A DNA stretch of 52,147 bases from Methylobrevis pamukkalensis (GTDB lineage Bacteria > Pseudomonadota > Alphaproteobacteria > Rhizobiales > Pleomorphomonadaceae). Numbering within the stretch: the stretch's first letter is position 1; every line of letters starts with the position of its first letter. The DNA lies in NCBI RefSeq assembly GCF_001720135.1, contig NZ_MCRJ01000011.1, positions 1 through 52,147 on the forward strand, read 5' to 3'. The notes below the pieces were generated by a model. The model saw only the letters and a list, made by a program, of their open reading frames with translations, was not told the DNA's origin and did not search any database. A program made the position numbers and the translations under genes. Below are positions 41,268 to 49,985 of this stretch, piece by piece.

Positions 41268-42158
41268 TCAGGCGTCGGCGTCGAAGGCCGTCCGGCTGGC
41301 GGTGATCCGCTCGGCGATGAAGCGGTAGACCTCGGCGATCCGGCGGGTGTGGTGGGTGTCCGGATGGCTGATGATCCAGTAGGCGCGGCGGAAGCGGATC
41401 TCCGGCAGCACGCGCACGAAGCCGGCCTGGGCGGCGACCACATAGTCGTGGACGATGCCGACGCCGCTGCCGGCGCGGATCGCCTCCAGCTGGCCGGAGA
41501 TGCTGGCGCAGGAAAACCGCATGCCGGCGGTCCGCGTCAGGGTCTCGGAGTAGCGCAGGGCGCTCGAATAGGACAGTTCCTCGATGCCGGTGATCACCAC
41601 GTGCCGGGACAGGTCATCGAGGTTCTCCGGGGCACCGTGCCGGTCGAGATAACCCGGCGCCGCATAGACGCTGAGGGTGTAGTCGGTGAGCTTCTTGACG
41701 ATCAGCTTGCCGTGCGAGGGGCGGTCGAGGCTGATCGCCAGATCCGCCTCGCGCCGCGAGAGCGAGAAATTGCGCGGCAGGGGTGCCAGTTCCACCGACA
41801 GCTGCGGATGGCGCCGCGCCAGACGGCTGAGTTCGGGCGCAAGGAAGTAGTTGCCGATGCCGTCCGGCGCGCCGATGCGCACGCTTCCGGACAGAAGCTG
41901 GTCGGCCCCGGACAGGTCGGACTGCGCGCGCAGCAGTTCGGCCTCCATCTCCTCGGCGCTCGCCCGCAGCCGCTCGCCGGCCGGCGTCAGGGTGCAGCCG
42001 GTCGAATGCCGGTCGATCAGCCGCGCGTCGAGCATGGTCTCCAGCGCGGTGATGTGCCGGCCGACGGTGGCGTGGTTCAGGCCGAGCCGGTTGGCGGCGC
42101 CGAGGATCTGTCCGGCGCGGGCCACGGCGAGGAAGACGCGCAGATGATCCCAGTCCAT
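41268..42158 (-). CDS. LysR family transcriptional regulator
   Basis: A 296-aa LysR-type regulator: MDWDHLRVFLAVARAGQILGAANRLGLNHATVGRHITALETMLDARLI forms the DNA-binding domain, with Ile where Ser is usual in the recognition-preceding turn. The effector domain runs to the end. The frame is open to 42494 but the ATG at 42158 follows a strong GGGAGG site. It is followed after 21 bp by the TSUP permease, its probable target together with its own promoter. Confidence 0.9.
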   Translation of the reverse strand: MDWDHLRVFLAVARAGQILGAANRLGLNHATVGRHITALETMLDARLIDRHSTGCTLTPAGERLRASAEEMEAELLRAQSDLSGADQLLSGSVRIGAPDGIGNYFLAPELSRLARRHPQLSVELAPLPRNFSLSRREADLAISLDRPSHGKLIVKKLTDYTLSVYAAPGYLDRHGAPENLDDLSRHVVITGIEELSYSSALRYSETLTRTAGMRFSCASISGQLEAIRAGSGVGIVHDYVVAAQAGFVRVLPEIRFRRAYWIISHPDTHHTRRIAEVYRFIAERITASRTAFDADA

Positions 42159-42665
42159 CGGTCCTCCCGTAGTGCCGGCCGGTGTGCGGCATCTCCGTTC
42201 TCGCATGGTTGCCTTACAAACCGAAGGCGAATTCCTGCACAACAGTTGCGACGCCGCAGGCGGGTCCGGGCCCCGTGAGCGCGGCGTCCAGCCGGGGGTG
42301 GCGGGCCGGATCGGCCGGCATCTGCCGCGGGCGCCGCGGGGCAGGGCCGTCGCCGCGGCGTTCGAGGCGCAGTGCATTGCAGCGCGATGCGGCGGAATTT
42401 CCGTTGCGGTGCAATAATTTACGCAGTCCTGGCCGGTGTCGTCATCGAACTGTCGCCTCCCGGCCATACTGCCGCCGCCCGGATCGACGATCACGGGTCA
42501 TCGCGTCGGAGCGGTCACGGCAGGCCCTGCCGGTGGCCGGCGACGATTTTTTAAGAATTGACGGCCCCGCCTGCGCAAAATCGCTTGACGCAGGGGCGAG
42601 CTTGAGGCGCCATGGGGCGTGGCTCCTGGGTCGCTTTTCCGTCGCTCTGGAAGAGGATGATTCGC
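42159..42665. other. 507-bp divergent intergenic region
   Basis: Between the LysR start and the receiver-fusion start. It holds ATTGCA (42376-42381) and TGCAAT (42410-42415), an inverted repeat with arms 28 bp apart in a locally AT-richer patch, a candidate LysR operator. A TTTTTTAAGAATTGACG patch near 42547-42563 may be a promoter for the plus-strand gene. No convincing ORF is seen. Confidence 0.4.
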
Positions 42666-43535
42666 ATGATGCCGACAGACCACCAGTTGGACAGCGTGTG
42701 CCGCATCCTGATCGTCGAGGACGATCCGGACGATGTGTTCCTGCTCGAGAGCGCCTTCTCGCGCGTCACGGCGGCGGCCGGGACCCGGCTGCGGGTCCAG
42801 ACCGTGGGCAACGGCCTCGAGGCGATCAATTTCGTGACCATGCACGACGTGGTCAACGACCTGCCCGACATCATCGTGCTCGACCTCAACATGCCGGTGA
42901 TCGACGGCATCGGCTTCCTGCGCTCGCTGCGCCGGTCCTTCGACTTCGAGGCGATCCGCGTGATCGTGCTTACCACCTCCGCCGACCACCAGATCCATGC
43001 GACGGCCCGCGAGGCCGGCGCGGACGAGATCTTCACCAAGCCCGACACCCGCGAGGAACTTGTCGCCATCGCGCGGCGCATCATCGGCCGCTGCCCCGTC
43101 TGCGTCCGGGCCGCACCGGCGGCCGGCCATGCCGAGGACGGTCTCGGCAGCTACGGCATGCCGCGCGGCGAGATCGGTCACCCGCCCCTTCCGGCCTATG
43201 CGGGCACGGCGTCCTTCGCGGACGGAAAGGCCAGTTCCGGCGTGATCGAGCTCGTGCCCCTCACCTTGCGCGAAGGCGTGGGCGAGGCCGACTTCCTTTC
43301 CGCGGCGGAAGCGGCGGCCGACCTGCTGAAGTCCTGTCCGGGCTTCGTCCGGCGCCGGCTGGCGCGCGGCGCGGCGGACGAGTGGGTCGATTTCGTCGAG
43401 TGGGAGCGGCCCGAACCCGCCAGCGAGGCGGCGCGCACGGCACGCCAGGAAGACTGCATGCGCGCCTACCTGGAAACGATCGGCGGCGTCTCGTCGGCCG
43501 GGCGCCGGCTCAAGGTCCAGACTGGCGTGCACTGA
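42666..43535 (+). CDS. response-regulator receiver fused to an ABM-like C-terminal domain
   Basis: A 289-aa protein. Residues 12-135 are a receiver of the Rcp1 type (RILIVEDDPDDVFLLESAF), with acidic residues Glu18, Asp19 and Asp20, phosphoacceptor Asp73 in VLDLNMPVIDG, Thr in VLTTSA and Lys in IFTKPD. A ~60-residue linker containing two cysteines (GRCPVCVR) follows. Residues about 195-275 (VIELVPLTLREGVGEADFLSAAE, SCPGFVRRRLARG, EWVDFVEW) look like an ABM/dimeric alpha-beta-barrel domain. I have not seen this architecture described. The ATG at 42666 has AGAGGA eight bases before it; an ATG at 42657 is too close. No kinase is adjacent. Confidence 0.8.
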   Translation: MMPTDHQLDSVCRILIVEDDPDDVFLLESAFSRVTAAAGTRLRVQTVGNGLEAINFVTMHDVVNDLPDIIVLDLNMPVIDGIGFLRSLRRSFDFEAIRVIVLTTSADHQIHATAREAGADEIFTKPDTREELVAIARRIIGRCPVCVRAAPAAGHAEDGLGSYGMPRGEIGHPPLPAYAGTASFADGKASSGVIELVPLTLREGVGEADFLSAAEAAADLLKSCPGFVRRRLARGAADEWVDFVEWERPEPASEAARTARQEDCMRAYLETIGGVSSAGRRLKVQTGVH

Positions 43536-43580
43536 CGACAGATCGGGACGATCGGTCGCCCGGACGACGGGTCAGACACG

Positions 43581-43614
43581 AAAGGGCCGCCCGTGACGAC
43601 GCGGGCGGTCCTTT
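43581..43614. terminator. bidirectional intrinsic terminator
   Basis: AAAGGGCCGCCCG (43581-43593) and CGGGCGGTCCTTT (43602-43614) pair over 13 bp with one G-T wobble around an eight-base loop. A-run and T-run flank it, so it can stop transcripts of both converging genes (receiver fusion and CRTAC1-like gene). Confidence 0.8.
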
Positions 43615-43630
43615 TCGTTGATGTGCCGGC

Positions 43631-45174
43631 TCACTCTTCCGGATACCAGTAGCGCGCCGCGGCGGCGCCTTCCTCGATCACCACGAACTGGTTGGCGAAC
43701 ACCCGGTAGGGGTGGCTCCAGTCGCCGTTCGGCCACTGGACGCGGATCTGCGCGCGCTCCGAGGTGCCGACGCCCACATGAGTCCAGCCGAGATGGCCGG
43801 AGGCATGGCCGCCGCCGACCTGCACGTCGCGCGGCATGGTCGGCGTGCCGGTCTTGACCGTGATCTTCGCGCCCACGCCGTGGATGTTGCCGCCCTTGGC
43901 CTTCAGCCGGATCTGCAGCCAGTTGCCCATGCGCCGCGGCGCGCCCTGCTGCATCACGCCGCGATTGCGGAACAGGCTGGCCGGCTGGCCGCGGTTGACC
44001 ACCACCAGATCGAGCAGGCCGTCGAGATTGAAGTCGGTGACGCCCGCGCCGCGGCCCTTGGTGTCGAGCGCGATGCCGGCCTGTTCGCCGGCTTCGGCAA
44101 AGCTGCCGTCCCAGCGGCCGAGCAGCAGGTTGTCGGGATCGAAGGCGGCAAAGTCCGGCATCGCCTCGACGTTGCCCTTGGCGATGAAGAGGTCGGCAAG
44201 GCTGTCGTTGTTGACGTCGGCAAATTCCGCGTGCCAGCCGGTCGAGGGATAGATGTTCGGCCCGGTGTAGGCCGGTGCGCCGTCGCGCCCTTCTCGAAGG
44301 CGATGTCGCGGTAGACCGGCCGGTCCTCCTCGGCCTCGTCGTCGAGGGTCTGCAGCTTGGTGTCGCCCATCGACGTGAGCGCGTATTCGGGGGCGCCGTC
44401 GACGTCGAGGTCGAACTGGGCGATGCCCATGCCCCAGATCGTCAGCGGCTCCCAACCATCGGCCTTGCCGTAGAGCCGCGGCGGCTTGCCCGGGGGTACG
44501 GCCCAGAGCTGCTCCTGCCCGCCGCGATAATACTGCCGGTCGTTGGTCATGCGCAGCGACGGCTCGCCGGACCGGTTCCAGTCGGTGAACAGCATCGACA
44601 GGGTGCAGAAGCCGGGGGTGAGCACCGTGCGCTCGCCATAGCGCGGGCTCTCGCCGGCCTCAGGCCGGAACAGCTCGTTGTCGTGGCAGGTGCCCCAGGG
44701 CGAGCCGGGCTGCGCGCGGTCGACATAGTTGCCGAAGGCGAGCGTCGGGAAGCGCTGGCCGCGCTCCCACTCGGCGGCAAAGGCGGTGGTCCACGCCCGT
44801 CCGCCGTCGAAGCCGAAGGCGCGGTTGGCCACCTCGAAGCGGCAGCCGGGGGCGCCCTTCAGCAGCAGGTTCTCGCCGAGCCGCAGCACGGCGAGATCCA
44901 TGTGGCCGTCGCCGTCGATGTCGAGCGGATAGGCGCCGAGCACCTTCGTCCCGTCGCGTTCGTCGAGGCCGGTCGGGCTTTCGCGGAATTTCAGCGCGCC
45001 GCCGACCGGGCTCTCGTTGACGAACAGCTTCGCCGGGTTGCGGCCGCCGGCCATGAACATGTCCGGCTTCAGGTCGCCGTTGCAGTCGAAACTGGCCACG
45101 CCGCCGCCGACGAAGAACTCCCACGGACCGTCATAGACCTGGTGAACGCCGGCGGTGGTCGCCTCCTCGTGCAT
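43631..45174 (-). CDS. CRTAC1-like VCBS/FG-GAP repeat protein with ASPIC/UnbV domain (frameshifted, start lost)
   Basis: Secreted beta-propeller-type repeat protein. FG-GAP/VCBS calcium motifs occur repeatedly (FDCNGDLKPDMFMAGG, LDIDGDGHMDLAVL, FADVNNDSLADLFIAKG, FNLDGLLDLVVVNRG). The C-terminal ASPIC/UnbV domain reads NWLQIRLKAKGGNIHGVGAKITV...VQVGGGHASGHLGWTHVGVG. The frame breaks near 44286 (CC read as C). A signal peptide is encoded just upstream in frame (RVLRTLAILSLLLPLPALAD, 45270-45211), but no start codon precedes it: the expected ATG position is the end of a palindromic repeat. The first usable ATG (45174) would omit export. Corrected length from it is 514 aa. Downstream partner of the di-heme protein. 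Confidence 0.75.
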
Positions 45175-45484
45175 CGACGGGATGTCGGCGGTGGGGACGG
45201 GCAGGGTGTCGTCGGCGAGGGCCGGGAGGGGGAGGAGGAGGGAGAGGATTGCTAGGGTGCGGAGAACGCGGCTCCCCCCTCTCCCTGTCCCTCCCCCTCC
45301 GGGGGGAGGGGACGCAGGGCGCTCGGCCCGTCATCCCTCGGACATCCGTCGCGACGAGACGCAAAGGAAAATCCGCTGCCGCGCGCCGATCGTCCCCTCC
45401 CCCCTGGAGGGAGAGGGACAGGGAGAGGGGGGAGGCGCATCGGCGACTGCCAACGCTGGCGATCAAGCCCGACAAGAATTCCCC
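45175..45484. other. gap between di-heme gene and CRTAC1-like gene, occupied by repeat
   Basis: This 310-bp segment holds the in-frame signal-peptide coding remnant (45175-45270) of the CRTAC1-like gene and the palindromic repeat (45272-45434). The final 50 bp to the di-heme stop is unremarkable. Nothing else is seen. Confidence 0.6.
45272..45434. repeat. 163-bp palindromic repeat element
   Basis: Arms of 43 and 44 nt (45272-45314 and 45391-45434) are inverted copies differing by one substitution and one gap. Both are made of CTCCCCCCTCTCCCTGTCCC-type pyrimidine tracts ending in a GGGGAGGGGACG core, and the spacer is 76 nt. It resembles REP/BIME or MITE-like intergenic palindromes of GC-rich Proteobacteria. 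It carries no ORF or transposase. Its left end abuts the broken CRTAC1-like 5' end. Confidence 0.8.
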
Positions 45485-46912
45485 TCATTCCCCCACCCCC
45501 CCGATCACCAGCGTCCGCAGGAATGCGATCACCGCCTGCCGGTCGGTCTCCGCCAGCGCCTCGTAGGCCTTCGCCGCGTCGGTGCCCTCGCCGCCGTGGG
45601 CGCGGATCACCTCGTCGAGGGTGGTGAGGTCGCCGCGGTGGCCGTAGGGGGCGGTGGAGCCGATGCCCCAGAGTTCGGCGGTCATGAACACGTCGCGGGC
45701 GACGAAGCGCTGCGACAGGAGCTCGTTGCCGAGCCGGTCGTTGCGCTGGTCGGCGATGCGATGGCGCTTGAGATCGCCGAACAGCGGCACGAGCACGCGG
45801 CCCTCGGCGTCGCGCGGCAGGGCCTTCACCCAGTCGAAGCGCGCGAAGTCGATGCCGACCGGCGTGTCGACCGCGCCGAGTGCCAGCGTCCCGGCCATGT
45901 CCGAGGGGCCGGGGTCGGTGAAGACGAGGCTGTCCAGCGGCAGCGCCGGCTTGTGGCAGGCCGTGCAGCCGACCTGCGAGAACAGCGCCTCGCCGGCGGC
46001 CGCCGCCTCGCGCCAGGCCGGCGGCAGGTCGTCCTGCCGTCCGGGGGCGGCCAGCGTCGCCTGCCAGGCCACCATCGCCGACACGTCGCCGGCGGTGAAC
46101 TCGTTTGCGTAGCCGTCCTCGTCGAAGTCGTCGGAGCCGGTCCAGCGCCGGCCGAAGCGTTCGTCGGGCTGGATGCCGTGGTGCTGGTTGAGCGCGTTGA
46201 CCGTGAACTGGCGCAGGCTGACGAACACGCCCTTCTGGCTGAACGGCCGCAGGACGAGATCGCTGTCGATGCCCTCGATCCCGGAAATGTCGACCATGCC
46301 GTCCGGTCCGGCGGTGATCTTGCCGAAGTCGACGCCCTTGGTGACGAGCCGGGCGGTGACCGGGGCGCCGCCGGCCCGTGCCTCGGCCAGCGCATCGCGG
46401 CGGATCGCCTTGAGGTCGGCGGTCATCTCGCGGGCCAGCAGTTCCAGCAGGCCGGAGCCCTGCAGGGCGTTGGTGTTGCGCTCGGAGGAGAATTGCGGGT
46501 CGAGGCTGTCGAAGTCGGCGCTCTCGAAGCCTTCGGAGACGAAGACGTTGCCGACGAATTCGCCGGCCCCGCCCGGGACGGGGTCGTTGTGACAGCCGGC
46601 GCAGGCGTTGGCGTCGAGGCCCGAAGTCCGCTGGAACGTGTGGGCGGCGGGCCGCTTGCGCCGGGTCGGCACGATCGCCTGGGTCGACATCGGCCGGCCG
46701 GCGCCGTCGAGCGTGGTGAACTTGGCCGCGAACAGCTCCTCGCCGCGGGCGATCAGCGCGTCCAGCGCGGCGTCTCCCTGCCGGGCCACCGTGTCGAGGT
46801 CGAGCGGGTCATGGATCGTCTTCTCCGCCCACGGCGGATCGTCGGCCCCGAGGGCCATGCCCGGACAGGCGAGAAGAGGAAGGGCGAGGGCAGCAAGCTT
46901 CGACAGCTTCAT
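45485..46912 (-). CDS. di-heme oxidoreductase (cytochrome c peroxidase-like, DHOR family)
   Basis: A 475-aa periplasmic cytochrome. The signal peptide is LAALALPLLACPGMALGA. Two CxxCH haem c sites are present: CAGCH at residues 104-108, then CTACH near residue 316. The late segment AELWGIGSTAPYGHRGDLTTLDEVIRAHGG is typical of the di-heme oxidoreductase / peroxidase family, where a distal Met or His would be the second ligand. Electron donor and substrate are unknown; proteins of this group reduce peroxide or act with periplasmic iron-uptake proteins. ROK regulator gene ends 11 bp upstream; the CRTAC1-like gene follows. Confidence 0.88.
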   Translation of the reverse strand: MKLSKLAALALPLLACPGMALGADDPPWAEKTIHDPLDLDTVARQGDAALDALIARGEELFAAKFTTLDGAGRPMSTQAIVPTRRKRPAAHTFQRTSGLDANACAGCHNDPVPGGAGEFVGNVFVSEGFESADFDSLDPQFSSERNTNALQGSGLLELLAREMTADLKAIRRDALAEARAGGAPVTARLVTKGVDFGKITAGPDGMVDISGIEGIDSDLVLRPFSQKGVFVSLRQFTVNALNQHHGIQPDERFGRRWTGSDDFDEDGYANEFTAGDVSAMVAWQATLAAPGRQDDLPPAWREAAAAGEALFSQVGCTACHKPALPLDSLVFTDPGPSDMAGTLALGAVDTPVGIDFARFDWVKALPRDAEGRVLVPLFGDLKRHRIADQRNDRLGNELLSQRFVARDVFMTAELWGIGSTAPYGHRGDLTTLDEVIRAHGGEGTDAAKAYEALAETDRQAVIAFLRTLVIGGVGE

Positions 46913-46923
46913 GACCGGTCTCC

Positions 46924-48224
46924 TCAGGGTGTGGCGGCCGCCTGGCGCACGGCGGCGGGCAGGGCGAAGACCTCGCGGTCGAGCCGGCCGAGCGCATCGG
47001 CGAGCAGGCCGGCGACCACGAGATCCTGGTCCCAGGGGCGGGTCTCGATCGCGGTGTTGCGCCGGAGCGCCTCGACCAGCGCCTCCTCGAGGCCCGAACG
47101 CATGCCGTCCTCGATCAGCGAGAAGGCGCGGGCCGACGCGCCGGTGAACACGATCCGCGACGGATTGACGATCGCCATCAGCCGGGCAAGGCCGTAGCCG
47201 AGCGCGACGCCCGCCTTGTGGTAGATCGCCGCCAGCCGCGCGTCGCCGGCCCGGGCCGCCTCCTCGATCGTCAGCAGTTCCTCCAGCGTCGGCCGGATCT
47301 CCTTCGGATCCGTGTCCGGCGGCAGGTTCCGCGCCTCGCGCAGGATCGCATAGTCGGCGATGAAGGCCTCGAGACAGCCGCGCCGGCCGCAGGAGCAGCG
47401 CGGACCGCCCGGCACGTGGTTGACGTGGCCGAGCTCGGCCGCCGAGCCATCGCGCCCGCGTGCAGCCGGCCGCCGACGAACAGGCCCATGCCGACGCCGT
47501 AGTCGGCGAAGATCACGGCGAAGGTGCCGTCGTAGGTCGCGGGATCGGACCAGTTCAGCGCCTGGGCGATCATGTTGCCGTCGTTGGAGATGAAGCAGCG
47601 GGTGCCGAAGGCGCGGGCGACCGGCCGCACCAGCTCGATGTCGCGCTCGGCAAAGGCCGGCGACCAGACGATGGTGCCGCGGTTGGTGTCGACCACGCCC
47701 TGCGCGGCGATGCCGATCTCGGCGAGATCGCGCAGGCTCAGCCGCTGGGCGCCGAGGAAATCATGGATGGCGCGCACCAGCGTGTGCGGAAAGCTGGCCC
47801 GGGTTTCCTTCAGCGTGTCGAGCGTCACGCTCCGCCGGGCGGCGACCTCGCCCACATAGTCGGCCAGCACCAGCATCAGCCGGTTGGTGGTGATCTTGAC
47901 CGCCAGCACGTAGGCGGTGCGCCGGTTGAGCTGGAGCATCACCCGCGGCCGGCCGCGCCCGGTGGCGGGCCGGGGTGACGTCTCGCCGTCCGCGGCGGTG
48001 TCGGGTTCCAGCGTGACGGTCTCGACGATGTTCTCGCCGATGAGATCGGCGGTGATCGCGGTGATCGTCGCCGGGGAGAGATGGGTTTCCGTGCCGAGGT
48101 CGACCCGGGCGATCGGCGCCTGCCGGCGGATCGCGGACAGCACCAGCATGCGGTTGTGGCGTCGCACCTGATCGGTGTCGGCGCGCCTGTCCATCCCGCC
48201 GCGCCAGGGGGGTCGTTCCGCCAT
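46924..48224 (-). CDS. ROK-family transcriptional regulator (frameshifted near 47453)
   Basis: Winged-helix DNA-binding N-terminus (DQVRRHNRMLVLSAIRRQAPIARVDLGTETHLSPATITAITADLI) joined to a sugar-kinase-fold ROK domain. The ATP-like motif is seen as AYVLAVKITTNRLMLVLADYVG. The ROK zinc-finger GPRCSCGRRGCLEAF is present, as are FISNDGN and IVFTGASARAFSLIEDGM. The frame breaks near 47453 (CC read as C in GCCGCC); restored length 433 aa, ending RQAAATP. The ATG at 48224 follows GGGAGGAAACGGCA. It is divergent from the xylose-type ABC genes, and most likely represses them in the absence of the sugar. It also reads toward the di-heme gene 11 bp downstream. Confidence 0.87.
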
Positions 48225-48625
48225 TGCCGTTTCCTCCCGGGCTCCGGGGCAAGCCGCCGGAGCACCGTTTCCTGATCTTGTTCTTCGGCCGCTCTTGCGG
48301 GCGGCTCCGGCTGTGCATCGCCTTCTGGCAGGGCGTTTCCGCGGCACGGCCGGCCACGACGTCGATGCTGCGCTGCGAAGCCGCAAGGGGCTCTGGGATC
48401 ACAGCAATCGTGTGTGGTTCATGCAATTGTGCAGCGACGCTTCCCTCCCGGGCGGTGTCACATGAAATGATATTGACATCGACCCCAATTCGGGTCCACA
48501 ATTTTTTTTGACTTCGAAATAAAGATATCGATGTCGTCCGCGGGGGGTGGGAGAGACCGTCTGCGGGATGTTTTTTGCAACGAGTTGCCCCGCACGCGGG
48601 CAACCTGAATGCCAGGGAGGACTTC
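48225..48625. other. 401-bp divergent regulatory region (ROK / sugar ABC)
   Basis: Non-coding region between divergent genes with a sharply AT-rich segment at about 48460-48535. It holds the promoter candidate described separately, plus an A/T-rich run at 48501-48530 (eight T's then TTGACTTCGAAATAAAG) suited to a ROK operator. The remaining 5' part (48225-48430) shows nothing recognisable. Confidence 0.55.
48456..48502 (+). promoter_or_regulatory. candidate promoter and operator for the sugar ABC operon
   Basis: TTGACA at 48473-48478 and CACAAT at 48497-48502, 18 bases apart, form a sigma-70-like promoter. The -35 element is the right arm of TGTCA-N13-TGACA (48456-48460 / 48474-48478), a dyad that could bind a repressor. 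It is 123 nt before the xylF ATG. Confidence 0.5.
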
Positions 48626-49665
48626 ATGACCCGGATCCTGTCCGTGGTGGGCGCCGCCATGCTCGCCACCACCGCCGTTTCGTCCGCGCTTGCCGCCGAC
48701 ATCGTGGTCGGCGTGAGCTGGTCCAACTTCCAGGAAGAGCGCTGGAAGACCGACGAGGCCGCGATCAAGTCGGCCCTCGAGGCCGCCGGCGCCACCTACA
48801 TCTCGGCCGCGCCCAGTCGTCGCCGGCCAAGCAGCTCACCGACGTGGAGAGCCTGATCTCGCAGGGCGCCACCGCGCTGATCATCCTCGCGCAGGACTCC
48901 TCGGCCATCGCCCCGGCCGTGACCAAGGCCCAGAACGAGGGCATTCCGGTGGTCGGTTACGACCGCCTGATCGAGATCCCCTCGGCCTACTACCTGACCT
49001 TCGACAACAAGGAAGTCGGCCGCATCCAGGCGCGTGAAGTGCTGAAGGTGAAGCCCGAGGGCAACTACGCCTTCATCAAGGGCTCCGCCTCCGACCCGAA
49101 CGCGGACTTCCTCTTCTCCGGCCAGATGGAAGTGCTGAAGGAGGCGATGGACAGCGGCAAGATCAAGAACGTCGGCGAGGCCTACACCGACGGCTGGCTT
49201 CCGGCCAATGCCCAGAAGAACATGGAGCAGATCCTGACCGCCAACAATAACGCGGTCGACGCGGTGGTCGCCTCCAACGACGGCACCGCCGGCGGCGCCA
49301 TCGCGGCGCTCAGCGCCCAGGGTCTCGAGGGCTCGGTTCCGGTCTCCGGCCAGGACGCGGACTTCGCCGCCCTCAACCGCATTGCCCTCGGCACCCAGAC
49401 CGTGTCGGTGTGGAAGGACAGCCGCGAGCTCGGCAAGAAGGCCGCCGAGATCGCCGTGGAACTCGCCAAGGGCACCGCGCTCGACGGCGTGGCCGGCACC
49501 ACCAAGTTCAACGGTGGCCCGGGCGGCGTGGAGATGAACGCCCAGTTCCTCACCCCGCTGGCGATCACCAAGGACAATCTCAACGTGATCATCGACGCCG
49601 GCTGGGTGTCGAAGGACGTGGTCTGCCAGGGCGTGAAGCCGGGCACCGTCGACGTCTGCGGCTGA
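48626..49665 (+). CDS. xylF: sugar ABC transporter substrate-binding protein, xylose type (frameshifted near 48809)
   Basis: Periplasmic sugar-binding protein of the XylF/RbsB type. The signal peptide is [23 protein letters not shown], then [25 protein letters not shown], the hallmark XylF start. The frame breaks near 48809 (GG read as G), and the correct continuation reads [20 protein letters not shown]...[15 protein letters not shown]. Restored length is 346 aa. GGGAGG six bases ahead of the ATG at 48626 sets the start. A xylose-like pentose is the likely ligand. The 320-bp gap to the permease holds a hairpin, a common arrangement that lets the binding protein be made in excess. Confidence 0.88.
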
Positions 49666-49985
49666 TCGCAACCACACTCTGCGTCCGGCGGACCCTCGCG
49701 GGCCTGCCGGACGCGGCATCCTGAGGGCAGCGGCGCACACGCCCGCTCCGGCCGCTTCCGGCCGGGCGAACGCCGCCTTCGCCACCGGCGCCATTGCCCG
49801 CGCCAGAAGTGCCATCGCCGCCCGTGGACGGGAACGGCGGCCGGCAGCCTGAACAGTCGCTCCGCCGAACGCCCGGACGTCCCGTGACGGATGCGGGGCC
49901 TCTTCGCGCATCCGCCGCCCGGGAGTAGGATGGCGGCAACGAGCGGAAGCAACCGACCAAGGTTGACGACAGAGGGGGTCATCTC
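49666..49985. other. 320-bp gap between binding protein and permease
   Basis: It holds a perfect 9-bp hairpin at 49681-49714 (see separately) and GC-rich spacer. I see no ORF. Such a gap between the first two genes of a sugar ABC operon usually carries a transcript-processing or attenuation element. Confidence 0.5.
49681..49714 (+). terminator. hairpin after the sugar-binding-protein gene
   Basis: GCGTCCGGC (49681-49689) and GCCGGACGC (49706-49714) form a perfect 9-bp stem with a 16-base loop, 15 nt after the stop. Without T-run it probably stabilises the binding-protein mRNA 3' end. Confidence 0.6.

Noticed and set aside
42558..42586. TTGACG near 42558 as -35 of the receiver-fusion promoter
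   Set aside because: No acceptable -10 element lies 16-19 bases downstream; kept only as a possible AT-rich promoter patch.
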